39,850 nucleotides of DNA from Candidatus Magasanikiibacteriota bacterium (lineage in GTDB: Bacteria > Patescibacteriota > Patescibacteriia > Magasanikbacterales > GWA2-37-8). The position numbers and the translations under genes were made by a program. The notes below the pieces were generated by a model. It was not told the origin of the DNA, made no database searches, and was given only the letters and a program-made list of their open reading frames with translations. The DNA lies in assembly GCA_030650025.1 (NCBI GenBank), contig JAUSEN010000015.1:77728-117577 (forward strand), given 5' to 3'. This document shows, one piece after another, positions 17,101-24,093 of the stretch. The first letter of the stretch is position 1, and each line of letters opens with the position of its first letter.

Positions 17101-20085
17101 GCCTAACGTGCCGCTCAAAGTGGTGTTGCCGGTTATTGTTACATTACCAGCAGTGCCGGTATCCAAAAAAGTCATAAAATCGTTTCCGTCAGTATCCTCA
17201 ATCGTTAATAAACCTTCGCCAGAATCGAACGCGCGAATGCCGCTAAACAGAAGAAAATTAATGCCAGTGTTTAGAGCGTTGGTTATGTTTGAGGCCGAGG
17301 CATCAAGAGCATCGGTAATACCGCCGTCTACTCCCGACGAAGTAATTACTAAACCATCGGTTACTGTACTGGCCGTGGTTTCGGCATTGTCTAAAGTAAT
17401 CAACGCTTCGGTAGTGGCATTAATCGCGGTGTTTTGGTTAATAATACGCAGTCCATACTGGGAGCCAATGGTACTACTGTTGATTAAAGAAATGTTCACC
17501 CCGGTCATAGTGTCGGTACTCGCGGCGCTGGTGGAAGCGGTAATATTTAAAGCGTGGTTAGAATTACTACTCGCGACCGGCGCGCCTTGCTCAAAATTAA
17601 TAGAAACGCCATCAGTGCCGTCAGTAGTTACCGCGAAACCAACATTAGTAAGAGAAACCATGTCCACGCTGGCTCCCGGCGCCGCGCTGGCTGTAATTTG
17701 AATATTAGAATCCGCGTCAGCCGAGAGGACTAAATCCCCGGTTCCGGCTGGAGTAATGGTGAGGGCTTCGTTCGTGGCTGTGGTCAGGTCAGTCGTGACT
17801 CCCGAGAAAGTGGCGCTCCCTGTAAAGGTAGTGGCTGGGAGCGTGGCGGCCGTGGCTACATTCAAAGTGGTAATGTTAGCGGTTGTGATGGTCGAACTGG
17901 TTTGGGTGGTAGTTGTAAAAGTTGAAGTGGCGTTAAAAGTATTTTGGCCAGTAAAAATATTGTTGTCCGATAATGATACTCCGCCACCACAACCATTACA
18001 GGTAGTGACATTGAGGGTCGTAATAGTGGATGAGACGATTGTGGTGGTGGTGAACGTCGTAGTGGCCGTGAACGTCGTGGTATTGGAAAAAGTATTAAGT
18101 CCGGTAAAGGTCTGATTAATGGCAAGACCAGCCAAAGTGGCCGAGACAGTGGGTAGTGTCATGGTGGTGCTGTCTGTGCCGGTGAAAGCAATGGAATTGT
18201 TGGCAGTCAAAGTTTTACCGGCCGCGATGGTTAAGACATTGGTGCCATTGTTCGTGATGGTAAGGCCGTTAAAAGTAGTGCCTAAGATGGTGGTGCCATT
18301 AAGAGTGGAAATATTGGCCGTGGTGATGGTCGAAGAAGTAAAAGTTGAAGTGCGGAAAGTGGTGGTGGCGTTAAATGTGGTGGTATTGGAAAAAGTATTA
18401 AGTCCCGAGAGCGTGTTGTTGCCCGTGAAAGTCTGGTTGGCATCTAGAAGAGCGATGTTCGCGGTGTCTGATAAATCAGCCGAAGCCAAACCTGTGACTG
18501 TGGCCGAACCAAAGTCAGCTAGGGTGGTGATGTGGAGATTAGTGATGGTGCTCGAAGCTTGGGTGGTGGTGGTAAAAGTCGTGGTGGCGCTAAAGATTCC
18601 GAGGTTAGTCACTGTCAAACTGTCGAGGGTGGCGAGGCCCGTGGTAGAGAGAGTGCCGGTAACCGCGAGATTGGTGAGACGGGCGTTACCCGTGATGGCG
18701 ATGACCCCCGCGCTCGTAATGGCATTGAGGTTAGCAAGGCCGGTCGTGGAAAGCGTACCGGTAACCGCGAGGTTGGATAACAAGGCGTTGCCTGTGACAG
18801 AGAGGACACCCGCGCTCGTAATACTGTTGAGGTCAGCGAGGCCCGTGGTGGTGAGTGTGCCGGTGACCGTGGTATTTGGTAAGTTGGCGCTGGCTCCTGT
18901 CACGCTTAAAATACCACCGATGGTACCGTTGTTCGTGACTGTGAGAGTTTTAATAGTGGAAGTAGCGAGCGTTGAAGTAGCGTTGAAAGTATTAAGTCCG
19001 GTAAATGTCTGGTCAATGGCAAGGTAAGCCAGGCTCGAAGTATTGTTCAGTTGGTTGATTGAGAGGCCGAAAATAGACGCCCCGGTGAAGTTGGCCGCGG
19101 TGGTGACATTTAAATACCCGATACTGGAACTGGCTTGAGTGGTGGTGGTGAACGTCGTGGTGGCGTTAAAAATATTTAGTCCCGTAAAAGTATTATTAGC
19201 AGCCAGCGAAACTCCCCCACCACAACCATTACAAGTTGTTACATTTAAAGTATCAATATTCGCGGTCGTAATAGTAGTGCTTGAAAAAGTGCTGGTGCGG
19301 AACGTCGTGGTGGCCGCGAAACTACTGCCTCCGCTCACTGTTAAACCGCCGCCAAAAACCCCGCCTCCGGTGAGCGACAAAGCCCCGGCCGAAGAAATAG
19401 AATTCAACGCCGAAAAAAACTGGATACTGCCAAGGCCGCCGCCCCCTTGCAAAACCAAAGCATTCGTGCCAGTCGCGTTGATCTGCGGATCCGTGCCGCC
19501 CAAAATTAAATTATCGCCTGTCAACACCGGTATTTTACTACTGGTAGCGCTCTGGGCTGGAGAAAATCCTCCGACCGTATTAGCATTGATCGCGTAACCA
19601 CTCGCGAGAATTCTTTGGCGGGGGCTTAAACTTTCAAAGCTTACGCCCGCGCACGACGCCCCAACTTGAGCCGCCACTTCGATATTTAAATAAACCGTGT
19701 CTGTATTTTGAAAATCAAAATCAAGGAGGTTCCCACCCGCGGACACGTCCCCAATGCCAACGTTAAAAACTCCATTCTTAACATTAACAGTCATCGTAGA
19801 CGTGGCGCCGGACGGCCAAAGTTTAGTGCCTGCCCCTACAGTCGCGGAGTCATAAAAAGAAAAACGAAAACAATAATTCGTACCATTGCCACCTAATAAA
19901 TCTCCGCTGGAATTTAAAAGCCTGCCCTGATGGCTAATAATTTCAGGCACGCCCGTAGCCGCTTTGGCTACCAAGAAATTTGTCACAACCGAGGCTGCCA
20001 AAAAAACAAAAACAACCAACACCACTTGCGTGTATTTCAAATTATAGCGGCCTTGTTTCCACTCTTTAAGGTTTACTTTTTTCAT
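14140..20085 (-). CDS. Giant (1981 aa) Ser/Thr-rich repetitive surface/fibre adhesin with a Gly-rich domain
   Basis: N-terminal TM/signal anchor, SHQGRLLNSSGDLLGGNGTNYCFRFSFYD, repeated TTTFTTTTQASSTITTLNVTTCNGCGGG units, Gly-rich segment (IITGGGGGGGIAENNG...), DLAEWYEARGDVVPGDLVAIS/LAGRVPVNVSNESGPIKAGDSL tail-fibre-like segment, and a coiled coil. Confidence 0.9.
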   Translation of the reverse strand: MKKVNLKEWKQGRYNLKYTQVVLVVFVFLAASVVTNFLVAKAATGVPEIISHQGRLLNSSGDLLGGNGTNYCFRFSFYDSATVGAGTKLWPSGATSTMTVNVKNGVFNVGIGDVSAGGNLLDFDFQNTDTVYLNIEVAAQVGASCAGVSFESLSPRQRILASGYAINANTVGGFSPAQSATSSKIPVLTGDNLILGGTDPQINATGTNALVLQGGGGLGSIQFFSALNSISSAGALSLTGGGVFGGGLTVSGGSSFAATTTFRTSTFSSTTITTANIDTLNVTTCNGCGGGVSLAANNTFTGLNIFNATTTFTTTTQASSSIGYLNVTTAANFTGASIFGLSINQLNNTSSLAYLAIDQTFTGLNTFNATSTLATSTIKTLTVTNNGTIGGILSVTGASANLPNTTVTGTLTTTGLADLNSITSAGVLSVTGNALLSNLAVTGTLSTTGLANLNAITSAGVIAITGNARLTNLAVTGTLSTTGLATLDSLTVTNLGIFSATTTFTTTTQASSTITNLHITTLADFGSATVTGLASADLSDTANIALLDANQTFTGNNTLSGLNTFSNTTTFNATTTFRTSTFTSSTITTANISTLNGTTILGTTFNGLTITNNGTNVLTIAAGKTLTANNSIAFTGTDSTTMTLPTVSATLAGLAINQTFTGLNTFSNTTTFTATTTFTTTTIVSSTITTLNVTTCNGCGGGVSLSDNNIFTGQNTFNATSTFTTTTQTSSTITTANITTLNVATAATLPATTFTGSATFSGVTTDLTTATNEALTITPAGTGDLVLSADADSNIQITASAAPGASVDMVSLTNVGFAVTTDGTDGVSINFEQGAPVASSNSNHALNITASTSAASTDTMTGVNISLINSSTIGSQYGLRIINQNTAINATTEALITLDNAETTASTVTDGLVITSSGVDGGITDALDASASNITNALNTGINFLLFSGIRAFDSGEGLLTIEDTDGNDFMTFLDTGTAGNVTITGNTTLSGTLGVTSGTSTFATSTHTSSSITTANITTANITTLNVTNCSGCGGGSTSSFSIYVSSTAGSGGTWTAPAGIDYAQVIITGGGGGGGIAENNGATVNTAAGGGGSGGTSIEMFTAGTLGSSQSFTVGAGGAGAVNDGKDGAEGTTSTFGTTLLVGANPGFGGIGTDSSYTALTIMTTAGGAGAVATTTGDVNLGGAAGEDGFILIDNSANGGQGGASYWGGGGAGGIVTAVGTSAGDDAIAYGAGGGGSASVDTAVAGDGGDGASGVVVVISYNSSGGDLAEWYEARGDVVPGDLVAISTSSLEYESFALGLAKTSILEKAKPGSKVVGVVSTIPFQVMGGDLLGSSKNAKPIALAGRVPVNVSNESGPIKAGDSLTVSSVPGIAMRATKAGVTVGVALEDARCSSGLVCKVLTLVNTTFFSGIATNKVMEESGLDMSDIPENFDMSRAMLAKLLSDKRQITTSTIVSELFTDRVIAGLEVVTPKLLAGEVQTAALVSLPEQDLNVYLNENSRLVIAASPSVSSTTSSSTANASSTPAIILDSFGNGAFSGKLTAKEIQAEKITGFDIFTNRLSLLDSRVGELLASSSESGLIEETTSTPLNVTAEEVYAERLYVAGTSTAEAMVISGGLIVPTIKVDKIDSPIISEFALKLAEIASSSLAIAERIDKLDKRLSEVENNLANFAAQMVSTSSSSSSSIEFKFASSAPYISVDNLDINDKLNVQGLAMFFGGLQTNNIEALGQNINITSDAWFIGRPYFNADTAGFALVRVGERLVDVVFDNEYLDLPVVSAVVAVNAPTSTATSTEEEIARLFAEDTRFIIINKTVKGFTIVLSKPAGQDVTINWIALAVNNAKTFASPAVTDPLNTPNTLTTESAILESVSLETVVTASSSSSVIITTTTDTLLTAPIADDTTSTTVESALLPALPITTTSSSPEVIEEASVVIDNTTDNAVTTPEVTPAPEPPETLESNVTLNVDPASPVVVYEPTSQN
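16965..19345 (-). repeat. Low-complexity/degenerate repeat region in the giant adhesin gene
   Basis: Recurrent DNA motifs such as gtggtggtgaacgtcgtggtggc(g)ttaaa and gtaatgttagc(g/t)gt, plus three CxxCGGG blocks (about 16975, 17985 and 19215). Confidence 0.7.
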
Positions 20086-20157
20086 ATCTTTTCCTTAGCT
20101 CCAGTTACTTTCTTTATTATATACGCATTATAACACAATAAAGTTACTTTTGGTATC

Positions 20158-20191
20158 AAAAAAAACGGCTTGTTGTGGATAAACTAAGCCG
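20158..20191 (-). terminator. Rho-independent terminator downstream of pgi
   Basis: Minus strand: CGGCTT agtttatccacaac AAGCCG TTTTTTTT. Confidence 0.8.
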
Positions 20192-20212
20192 CTCTAATTA
20201 GCCAACCCTGTC

Positions 20213-21517
20213 CTAACTGTTTTTTAATAAATCTCTGGTCATTTTTTTGGACAATTCCACTCCCGGCTGGTTAAAAGCGTCGACATTAAAAAGCTCTCCT
20301 AAAAAAGCCACCGCCCCCTCAAACAGCATAAACAATTCACCCAGAGTCTGCTCATCTACTCTTTTAATATTAATCGTAAAATTAGGGCGATTATTTTTAG
20401 TCAGCGCGGCCGCTGTCCCTTGGTACTCCACATCAAACAATTTATTAAAACTCACGCCTCTCAAAAAACTAAATTCAACTTCTGTTTTGGTAAGCAGAGG
20501 AATACTAATTTTTTTACCAGCCTCGCTTACGCGTACAAAAATTATTAATTTATCCTCTGGGCCTTCGCTATAAAGCTGGAGTTGAGAATGTTGGTCCGTA
20601 ACGCCAAGAGCCGTGACTGGCGTAATGCCAACATTCACTTGTTCACCGCGACGATTTTTAACTTTGCCAATACTCTCCGCTAAAAGTTGCCGGTACCAAT
20701 CAGCTAGACGCCAGAGATGCTGTGCGTATGGCATCAAAACATTTATGCTCCGGCCTTGATGGTAGAGCAAATACTGGGCGCTCGCCATTTGCCAAGCTAA
20801 ATTTGCGCTAAAATTAGCCAAAAAAATACTAGAGCGCCCTTGGCGCGCGCTTGCTAAAATTTTCTGAATATCAATTCCCATTAAAGCCGCGGGCAAAAGC
20901 CCAACCGGCGTTAAAACCGACCACCGCCCTCCAATATTATTCGGAATACTAAAAGCACTGATTTTCTCCGCGTTCGCCACTTGGCGCAACCAACCTGTCT
21001 TGGCATCAGTAATAAAAACAAAATGTTTTTTAATCAGTAATTTTTTTTGCGCGATTTTTTTTCTAAAATACAAATATTGGCTCACTGTTTCCGCTGTAGT
21101 GCCGGATTTAGAAATCACGATAAATAAAGTTTTCGCTAAATTCAACTGCTCTTCAGTTTCTCTAATTAAGGCCGGGTCAATATTGTCTAAAACATAAAGT
21201 TTAGGCGTTCTCTTTCCTCTGGCTCCTGCTTCATTGTGATAAATATTATTCAGCGCTTGAGAAATAGCCAGAAGGCCGAGCGCGGACCCGCCTATGCCTA
21301 AAACCACTAGGCTCTCAAATTTACCGCGTTGCGCTTTGGCAAACTTAATTATCTCGCCCGCGGTTTTGGCGTCATCAATTACGGAATGAAACCCTTGCCC
21401 GCGGGTTTTTAATTGTTTTATTAAACGCGGTAAATCTTTGCCCAAAGCGCGCCACTTAGCCTCGCTAACACCCGCGCTCGGGCAAGCAAAAATATTTTTA
21501 AAATCAATCTTAATCAT
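20213..21517 (-). CDS. pgi: Glucose-6-phosphate isomerase
   Basis: VVLGIGGSALG, VISKSGTTAET, NNIGGRWSVLTPVGLLPAALMG, GVELSKKM. Confidence 0.95.
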   Translation of the reverse strand: MIKIDFKNIFACPSAGVSEAKWRALGKDLPRLIKQLKTRGQGFHSVIDDAKTAGEIIKFAKAQRGKFESLVVLGIGGSALGLLAISQALNNIYHNEAGARGKRTPKLYVLDNIDPALIRETEEQLNLAKTLFIVISKSGTTAETVSQYLYFRKKIAQKKLLIKKHFVFITDAKTGWLRQVANAEKISAFSIPNNIGGRWSVLTPVGLLPAALMGIDIQKILASARQGRSSIFLANFSANLAWQMASAQYLLYHQGRSINVLMPYAQHLWRLADWYRQLLAESIGKVKNRRGEQVNVGITPVTALGVTDQHSQLQLYSEGPEDKLIIFVRVSEAGKKISIPLLTKTEVEFSFLRGVSFNKLFDVEYQGTAAALTKNNRPNFTINIKRVDEQTLGELFMLFEGAVAFLGELFNVDAFNQPGVELSKKMTRDLLKNS

Positions 21518-21536
21518 AAATTAAATAAAATCCAAT

Positions 21537-22640
21537 TCATAATACTTTAATTATACCACGATCCGCGTCCACCTCAACAGTGTCGCCGTTCTTCACGGCC
21601 TGGAGCAAACCTGCCACTCCCACCAAACAGGGCTTTTTATATTCCCGCGCCACAATCGCCGCGTGGCTAAGAATGCCGCCCTGTTCCGTTACAATCGCCC
21701 CAGCCTTTTGCATGAACGGTAAAAAACGCACATCCGTGTTAAACGCGACCAGCACATCGCCTAGGTTAAAAATAGCTGTTCCCAAATCTTCTGGCTTTAA
21801 GACGCGAGCAATCCCCCTAACCACGCCGCCCTGTGCCCTACTCCCCCGCCAGCTACCCCGCGACTCTATCGCTCCCTGATCCGCTCCTATCCCCCCTTGA
21901 ATAGTGTCGCCAAGCAGGCGGTTATAATCTATAAAAAAAATTTCGCCGGTATCCCACACTACAGCTTCAAAATAACCGCCCAAAATATTTTTATAAAATT
22001 TGGCTTTAAGTTTTTCCTGCAAAGCCTCCCGGGCGGCAATTTCAGGAATCGTAATAAAACGGAGCAATTTTACCACCCAATCAATAGCGGCTGGAGGCGC
22101 GGCCGGAACAAAAGACAAATCCGTAAAATTATACCAAAAATGATAGGGACTGGTTTTCATTTCCCCACTGGTCAGTTGGTTATGCTGGCCAGCGATGATT
22201 TCGCCGGTCACGCCCTGTTCGCCTACTACAAAAATCGTTGACCAAGCATGATTGTTAGAGTGTCTGTAAATTTCCGCGTCATAATCAGGGTCAGAAATCT
22301 TTTGCTCTAAAAACCAACTCTTAAAGCAGTCATTTAAAAACAAACCGCGGCTTCGCAGCTTGGGCAGGCCTGAACGTTTAGGAACTAACCGAATCGCGCA
22401 CGGCTCTTGCCCAAAACTCTCAAAATACTCTGCTACCGGGCCACTTTTTTCTCGCAGAGCCTCCGCGCCAACGACCATTGGCACATCGCAAGGAATCGTA
22501 ATAACTTTAAGTAATTCTCGGAATCGTTCGGTGCGAGTATTATCCTCGTGCCTAAGTTCGTGGGCGCGTTCTGTCTGGCCGACGCGCTCAAACCACTCGG
22601 CTAAGGATGGTTGAAACTCTAGTAAATCTTTAGGGCTCAT
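21537..22640 (-). CDS. PEP-utilizing enzyme mobile (swivelling) domain protein
   Basis: GAIVTEQGGILSHAAIVAREYKKPCLVGVAGLLQAVKNGDTVEVDADRGIIKVL is the phosphohistidine swivelling-domain signature. Confidence 0.85.
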   Translation of the reverse strand: MSPKDLLEFQPSLAEWFERVGQTERAHELRHEDNTRTERFRELLKVITIPCDVPMVVGAEALREKSGPVAEYFESFGQEPCAIRLVPKRSGLPKLRSRGLFLNDCFKSWFLEQKISDPDYDAEIYRHSNNHAWSTIFVVGEQGVTGEIIAGQHNQLTSGEMKTSPYHFWYNFTDLSFVPAAPPAAIDWVVKLLRFITIPEIAAREALQEKLKAKFYKNILGGYFEAVVWDTGEIFFIDYNRLLGDTIQGGIGADQGAIESRGSWRGSRAQGGVVRGIARVLKPEDLGTAIFNLGDVLVAFNTDVRFLPFMQKAGAIVTEQGGILSHAAIVAREYKKPCLVGVAGLLQAVKNGDTVEVDADRGIIKVL

Positions 22641-22686
22641 AGTTATACCAGTCTACCAAGCGCCGAGAACCTTGCCAAGGCTTAAA

Positions 22687-22721
22687 TAGGGGCATGGTCG
22701 CCTGGGGCGACCATGCCCCTA
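22687..22721. repeat. Perfect 16-bp inverted repeat hairpin TAGGGGCATGGTCGCC-TGG-GGCGACCATGCCCCTA
   Basis: Direct reading. The outer part (TAGGGGCATG...CATGCCCCTA) is shared with 24062-24093. Confidence 0.9.
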
Positions 22722-22738
22722 CAAAAACACCTAAATCA

Positions 22739-22767
22739 TTGACTTTTTTTATAAATAATGTTAGGCT
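22739..22767 (+). promoter_or_regulatory. Candidate promoter of the GC-rich cassette (TTGACT-N17-TAGGCT)
   Basis: Near-consensus -35 with 17-bp spacing to TAnnnT, in a short AT-rich stretch directly upstream of the GC-rich gene. Confidence 0.5.
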
Positions 22768-22807
22768 CGGATTACACCTCAAACCCCTCCGGAAAGGAGG
22801 CAACCCC

Positions 22808-23263
22808 ATGTTCATCCGTCGCCGCATCACCGACCCGGTCGCGATCCACGCGGCCTGTGTCCGCTGGCTCTCCCTCCTGTTCGACCCGGCGAAGTTCGCC
22901 GGGACCCCGCTCGAAAGAATGATCAGTAGGCACAAGGCGCTCCTCGTCCCGCGCTTCGATGGTCGCAGTGGGCTCACCTTCTTCGCCCAGGCCGCGCACG
23001 AGGTCGAAGGGCACCTGCGCCGCGCGGCCGAGGGCAAGATCGACCCGAAAGTCCAGGCCGGCACCATCTCCACCAACATCGGTGGCACGATGATGGAAGT
23101 CACGCTCTACTGGGTCGGCGTCGACCCCGCACAGAGCTTCAACCTGCACGTGGCCATCTCGGACCAGGGGCTCGTCGCGGATGTCTGGAGTACGGTCCCC
23201 GTCAGCTCGGAGGACGAGATCGACTCGCGCGCTTCGGGCGAGGCCCACTCGAGCCGGATCTAG
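22808..23263 (+). CDS. GC-rich hypothetical protein (151 aa), no recognised family
   Basis: Strong SD (GGAAAGGAGG, 7 nt before ATG). Nearly all third codon positions are G/C, unlike the AT-leaning codons of neighbouring genes. MFIRRRITDPVAIHAACVRWLSLLFDPAKFAGTPLERM... Confidence 0.75.
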   Translation: MFIRRRITDPVAIHAACVRWLSLLFDPAKFAGTPLERMISRHKALLVPRFDGRSGLTFFAQAAHEVEGHLRRAAEGKIDPKVQAGTISTNIGGTMMEVTLYWVGVDPAQSFNLHVAISDQGLVADVWSTVPVSSEDEIDSRASGEAHSSRI

Positions 23264-23303
23264 CCCCCCCCGACCGGCCACCATCGCCTTCTCAAGCTTC
23301 AGG

Positions 23304-23331
23304 CGGGGCAGGCTTCATAAAGGCCTCCCCG
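23304..23331 (+). other. GC-rich hairpin downstream of the GC-rich gene
   Basis: CGGGG(c)AGGC-ttcataaag-GCCTCCCCG, 9 bp with a one-base bulge. Confidence 0.6.
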
Positions 23332-23370
23332 TATCTATGACTACAAAATTTGTATTTATAGATATGGAGG
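23324..23370 (+). other. Long AT-rich hairpin overlapping the previous hairpin
   Basis: CCTCC-ccg-TATCTATGACTACAAA-a-TTTGTATTTATAGATA-t-GGAGG; 16-nt inner arms with one mismatch and one G-U. Confidence 0.6.
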
Positions 23371-23443
23371 TCTCAAAGCAGAAATAAAATGCCTTACGAA
23401 AGTGGGGTATTTTTTTATTTTGGTCCTATCAAACACCTTGCCC

Positions 23444-23472
23444 TTGTAATTTTTCCAGATTCCCTATATACT
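23444..23472 (+). promoter_or_regulatory. Candidate promoter of the small basic protein gene (TTGTAA-N17-TATACT)
   Basis: -35/-10 with 17-bp spacing, 24 nt upstream of the ATG. Confidence 0.55.
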
Positions 23473-23496
23473 AATAGCACTCTTAACTTAAATTCT

Positions 23497-23631
23497 ATGG
23501 GAATTAACACCGCTCTGCGCGCCCGCCTGAAGCAGGCCCAAAAAAACACCCGTATCGGCAAACGGGTGGCGCGTACAACCAAGAAATTGCGTCGCAACAA
23601 CTATCTCCAAAAACCGCGCATTTTAAAATAA
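23497..23631 (+). CDS. Small (44 aa) highly basic protein
   Basis: MGINTALRARLKQAQKNTRIGKRVARTTKKLRRNNYLQKPRILK; flanked by a plausible promoter and a terminator. The longer in-frame ORF from 23389 reads through the promoter and is unlikely. Confidence 0.6.
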   Translation: MGINTALRARLKQAQKNTRIGKRVARTTKKLRRNNYLQKPRILK

Positions 23632-23642
23632 AAACTTAACCA

Positions 23643-23679
23643 AAAAAACCTCTGGCTTGTTTGAATCCAAAGGTTTTTT
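23643..23679. terminator. Bidirectional Rho-independent terminator
   Basis: AAAAAACCTcTGG-cttgtttgaat-CCAaAGGTTTTTT between convergent genes. Confidence 0.8.
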
Positions 23680-23701
23680 ATTTTAAATAAATCTTATAAA
23701 C

Positions 23702-23926
23702 CTACATGCCGCTACTGCACATTTTGCAATCACCCTTGTGCGTAGCTAATACGTACAAAGCCGAAAGCCCCACGAGCACATAAATTACTTTGGAAATCAT
23801 AGCGCTCATGCCGCCAAATAATTCCCCAATATCCCAGTTAAATAAACCCACCAAAAGCCAATTGAGGCCACCAATCACGAGTAGCAAAAAAGCTACCATG
23901 TGCAAGCCTTTATTTCCTCCGGACAT
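23702..23926 (-). CDS. DUF378-like small two-TM membrane protein
   Basis: VAFLLLVIGGLNWLLVGLFNWDIGELFGGMSAMISKVIYVLVGLSALYVL; SD gagggggtga 4 nt upstream of the chosen ATG. Confidence 0.85.
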   Translation of the reverse strand: MSGGNKGLHMVAFLLLVIGGLNWLLVGLFNWDIGELFGGMSAMISKVIYVLVGLSALYVLATHKGDCKMCSSGM

Positions 23927-24061
23927 AATTTCACCCCCTCTCACTTTTCTGTTGTTTTAATCTAGCGGTTAAACTTAGGCCGCCAGCTAACACTAACCAT
24001 TATACTATACCATATTGGAGCATAATATTATAAGATTCTTTGTCAACCCCGGCATAGCGTA

Positions 24062-24093
24062 GAGTAGGGGCATGATATATCATGCCCCTACTC
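24062..24093. repeat. Perfect 32-bp palindrome GAGTAGGGGCATGATATATCATGCCCCTACTC
   Basis: Direct reading; no unpaired centre. Overlaps the stop codon of the flavodoxin gene. Confidence 0.92.

Noticed and set aside
18119-19027. 302-aa plus-strand ORF (and 14153-14995, 17066-17701, 17756-18115, 19139-19597) antisense to the giant adhesin
   Set aside because: Val/Ala/Leu-rich low-complexity translations are the mirror of Thr/Ser-rich repetitive codons on the minus strand; no domain or independent signals seen.
16965-19345. Repeats in the adhesin considered as a CRISPR array
   Set aside because: Repeats are degenerate, in-frame coding units without regular unique spacers; no cas genes in the window.
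20086-20157. Promoter for the giant adhesin
   Set aside because: TATAAT-like hexamers are present but no convincing -35 at 16-18 bp; only the SD (aaggaaaag) close to the ATG is clear, so no promoter was called.
22772-23284. 170-aa minus-strand ORF antisense to the GC-rich gene
   Set aside because: GC-rich DNA opens all frames; composition is artefactual (Arg/Asp/Gly/Val-rich) and only the + strand frame has a strong SD and G/C-biased third positions.
23181-23387. Plus-strand ORF overlapping the end of the GC-rich gene
   Set aside because: Alternative frame running through the downstream hairpins; no initiation signal.
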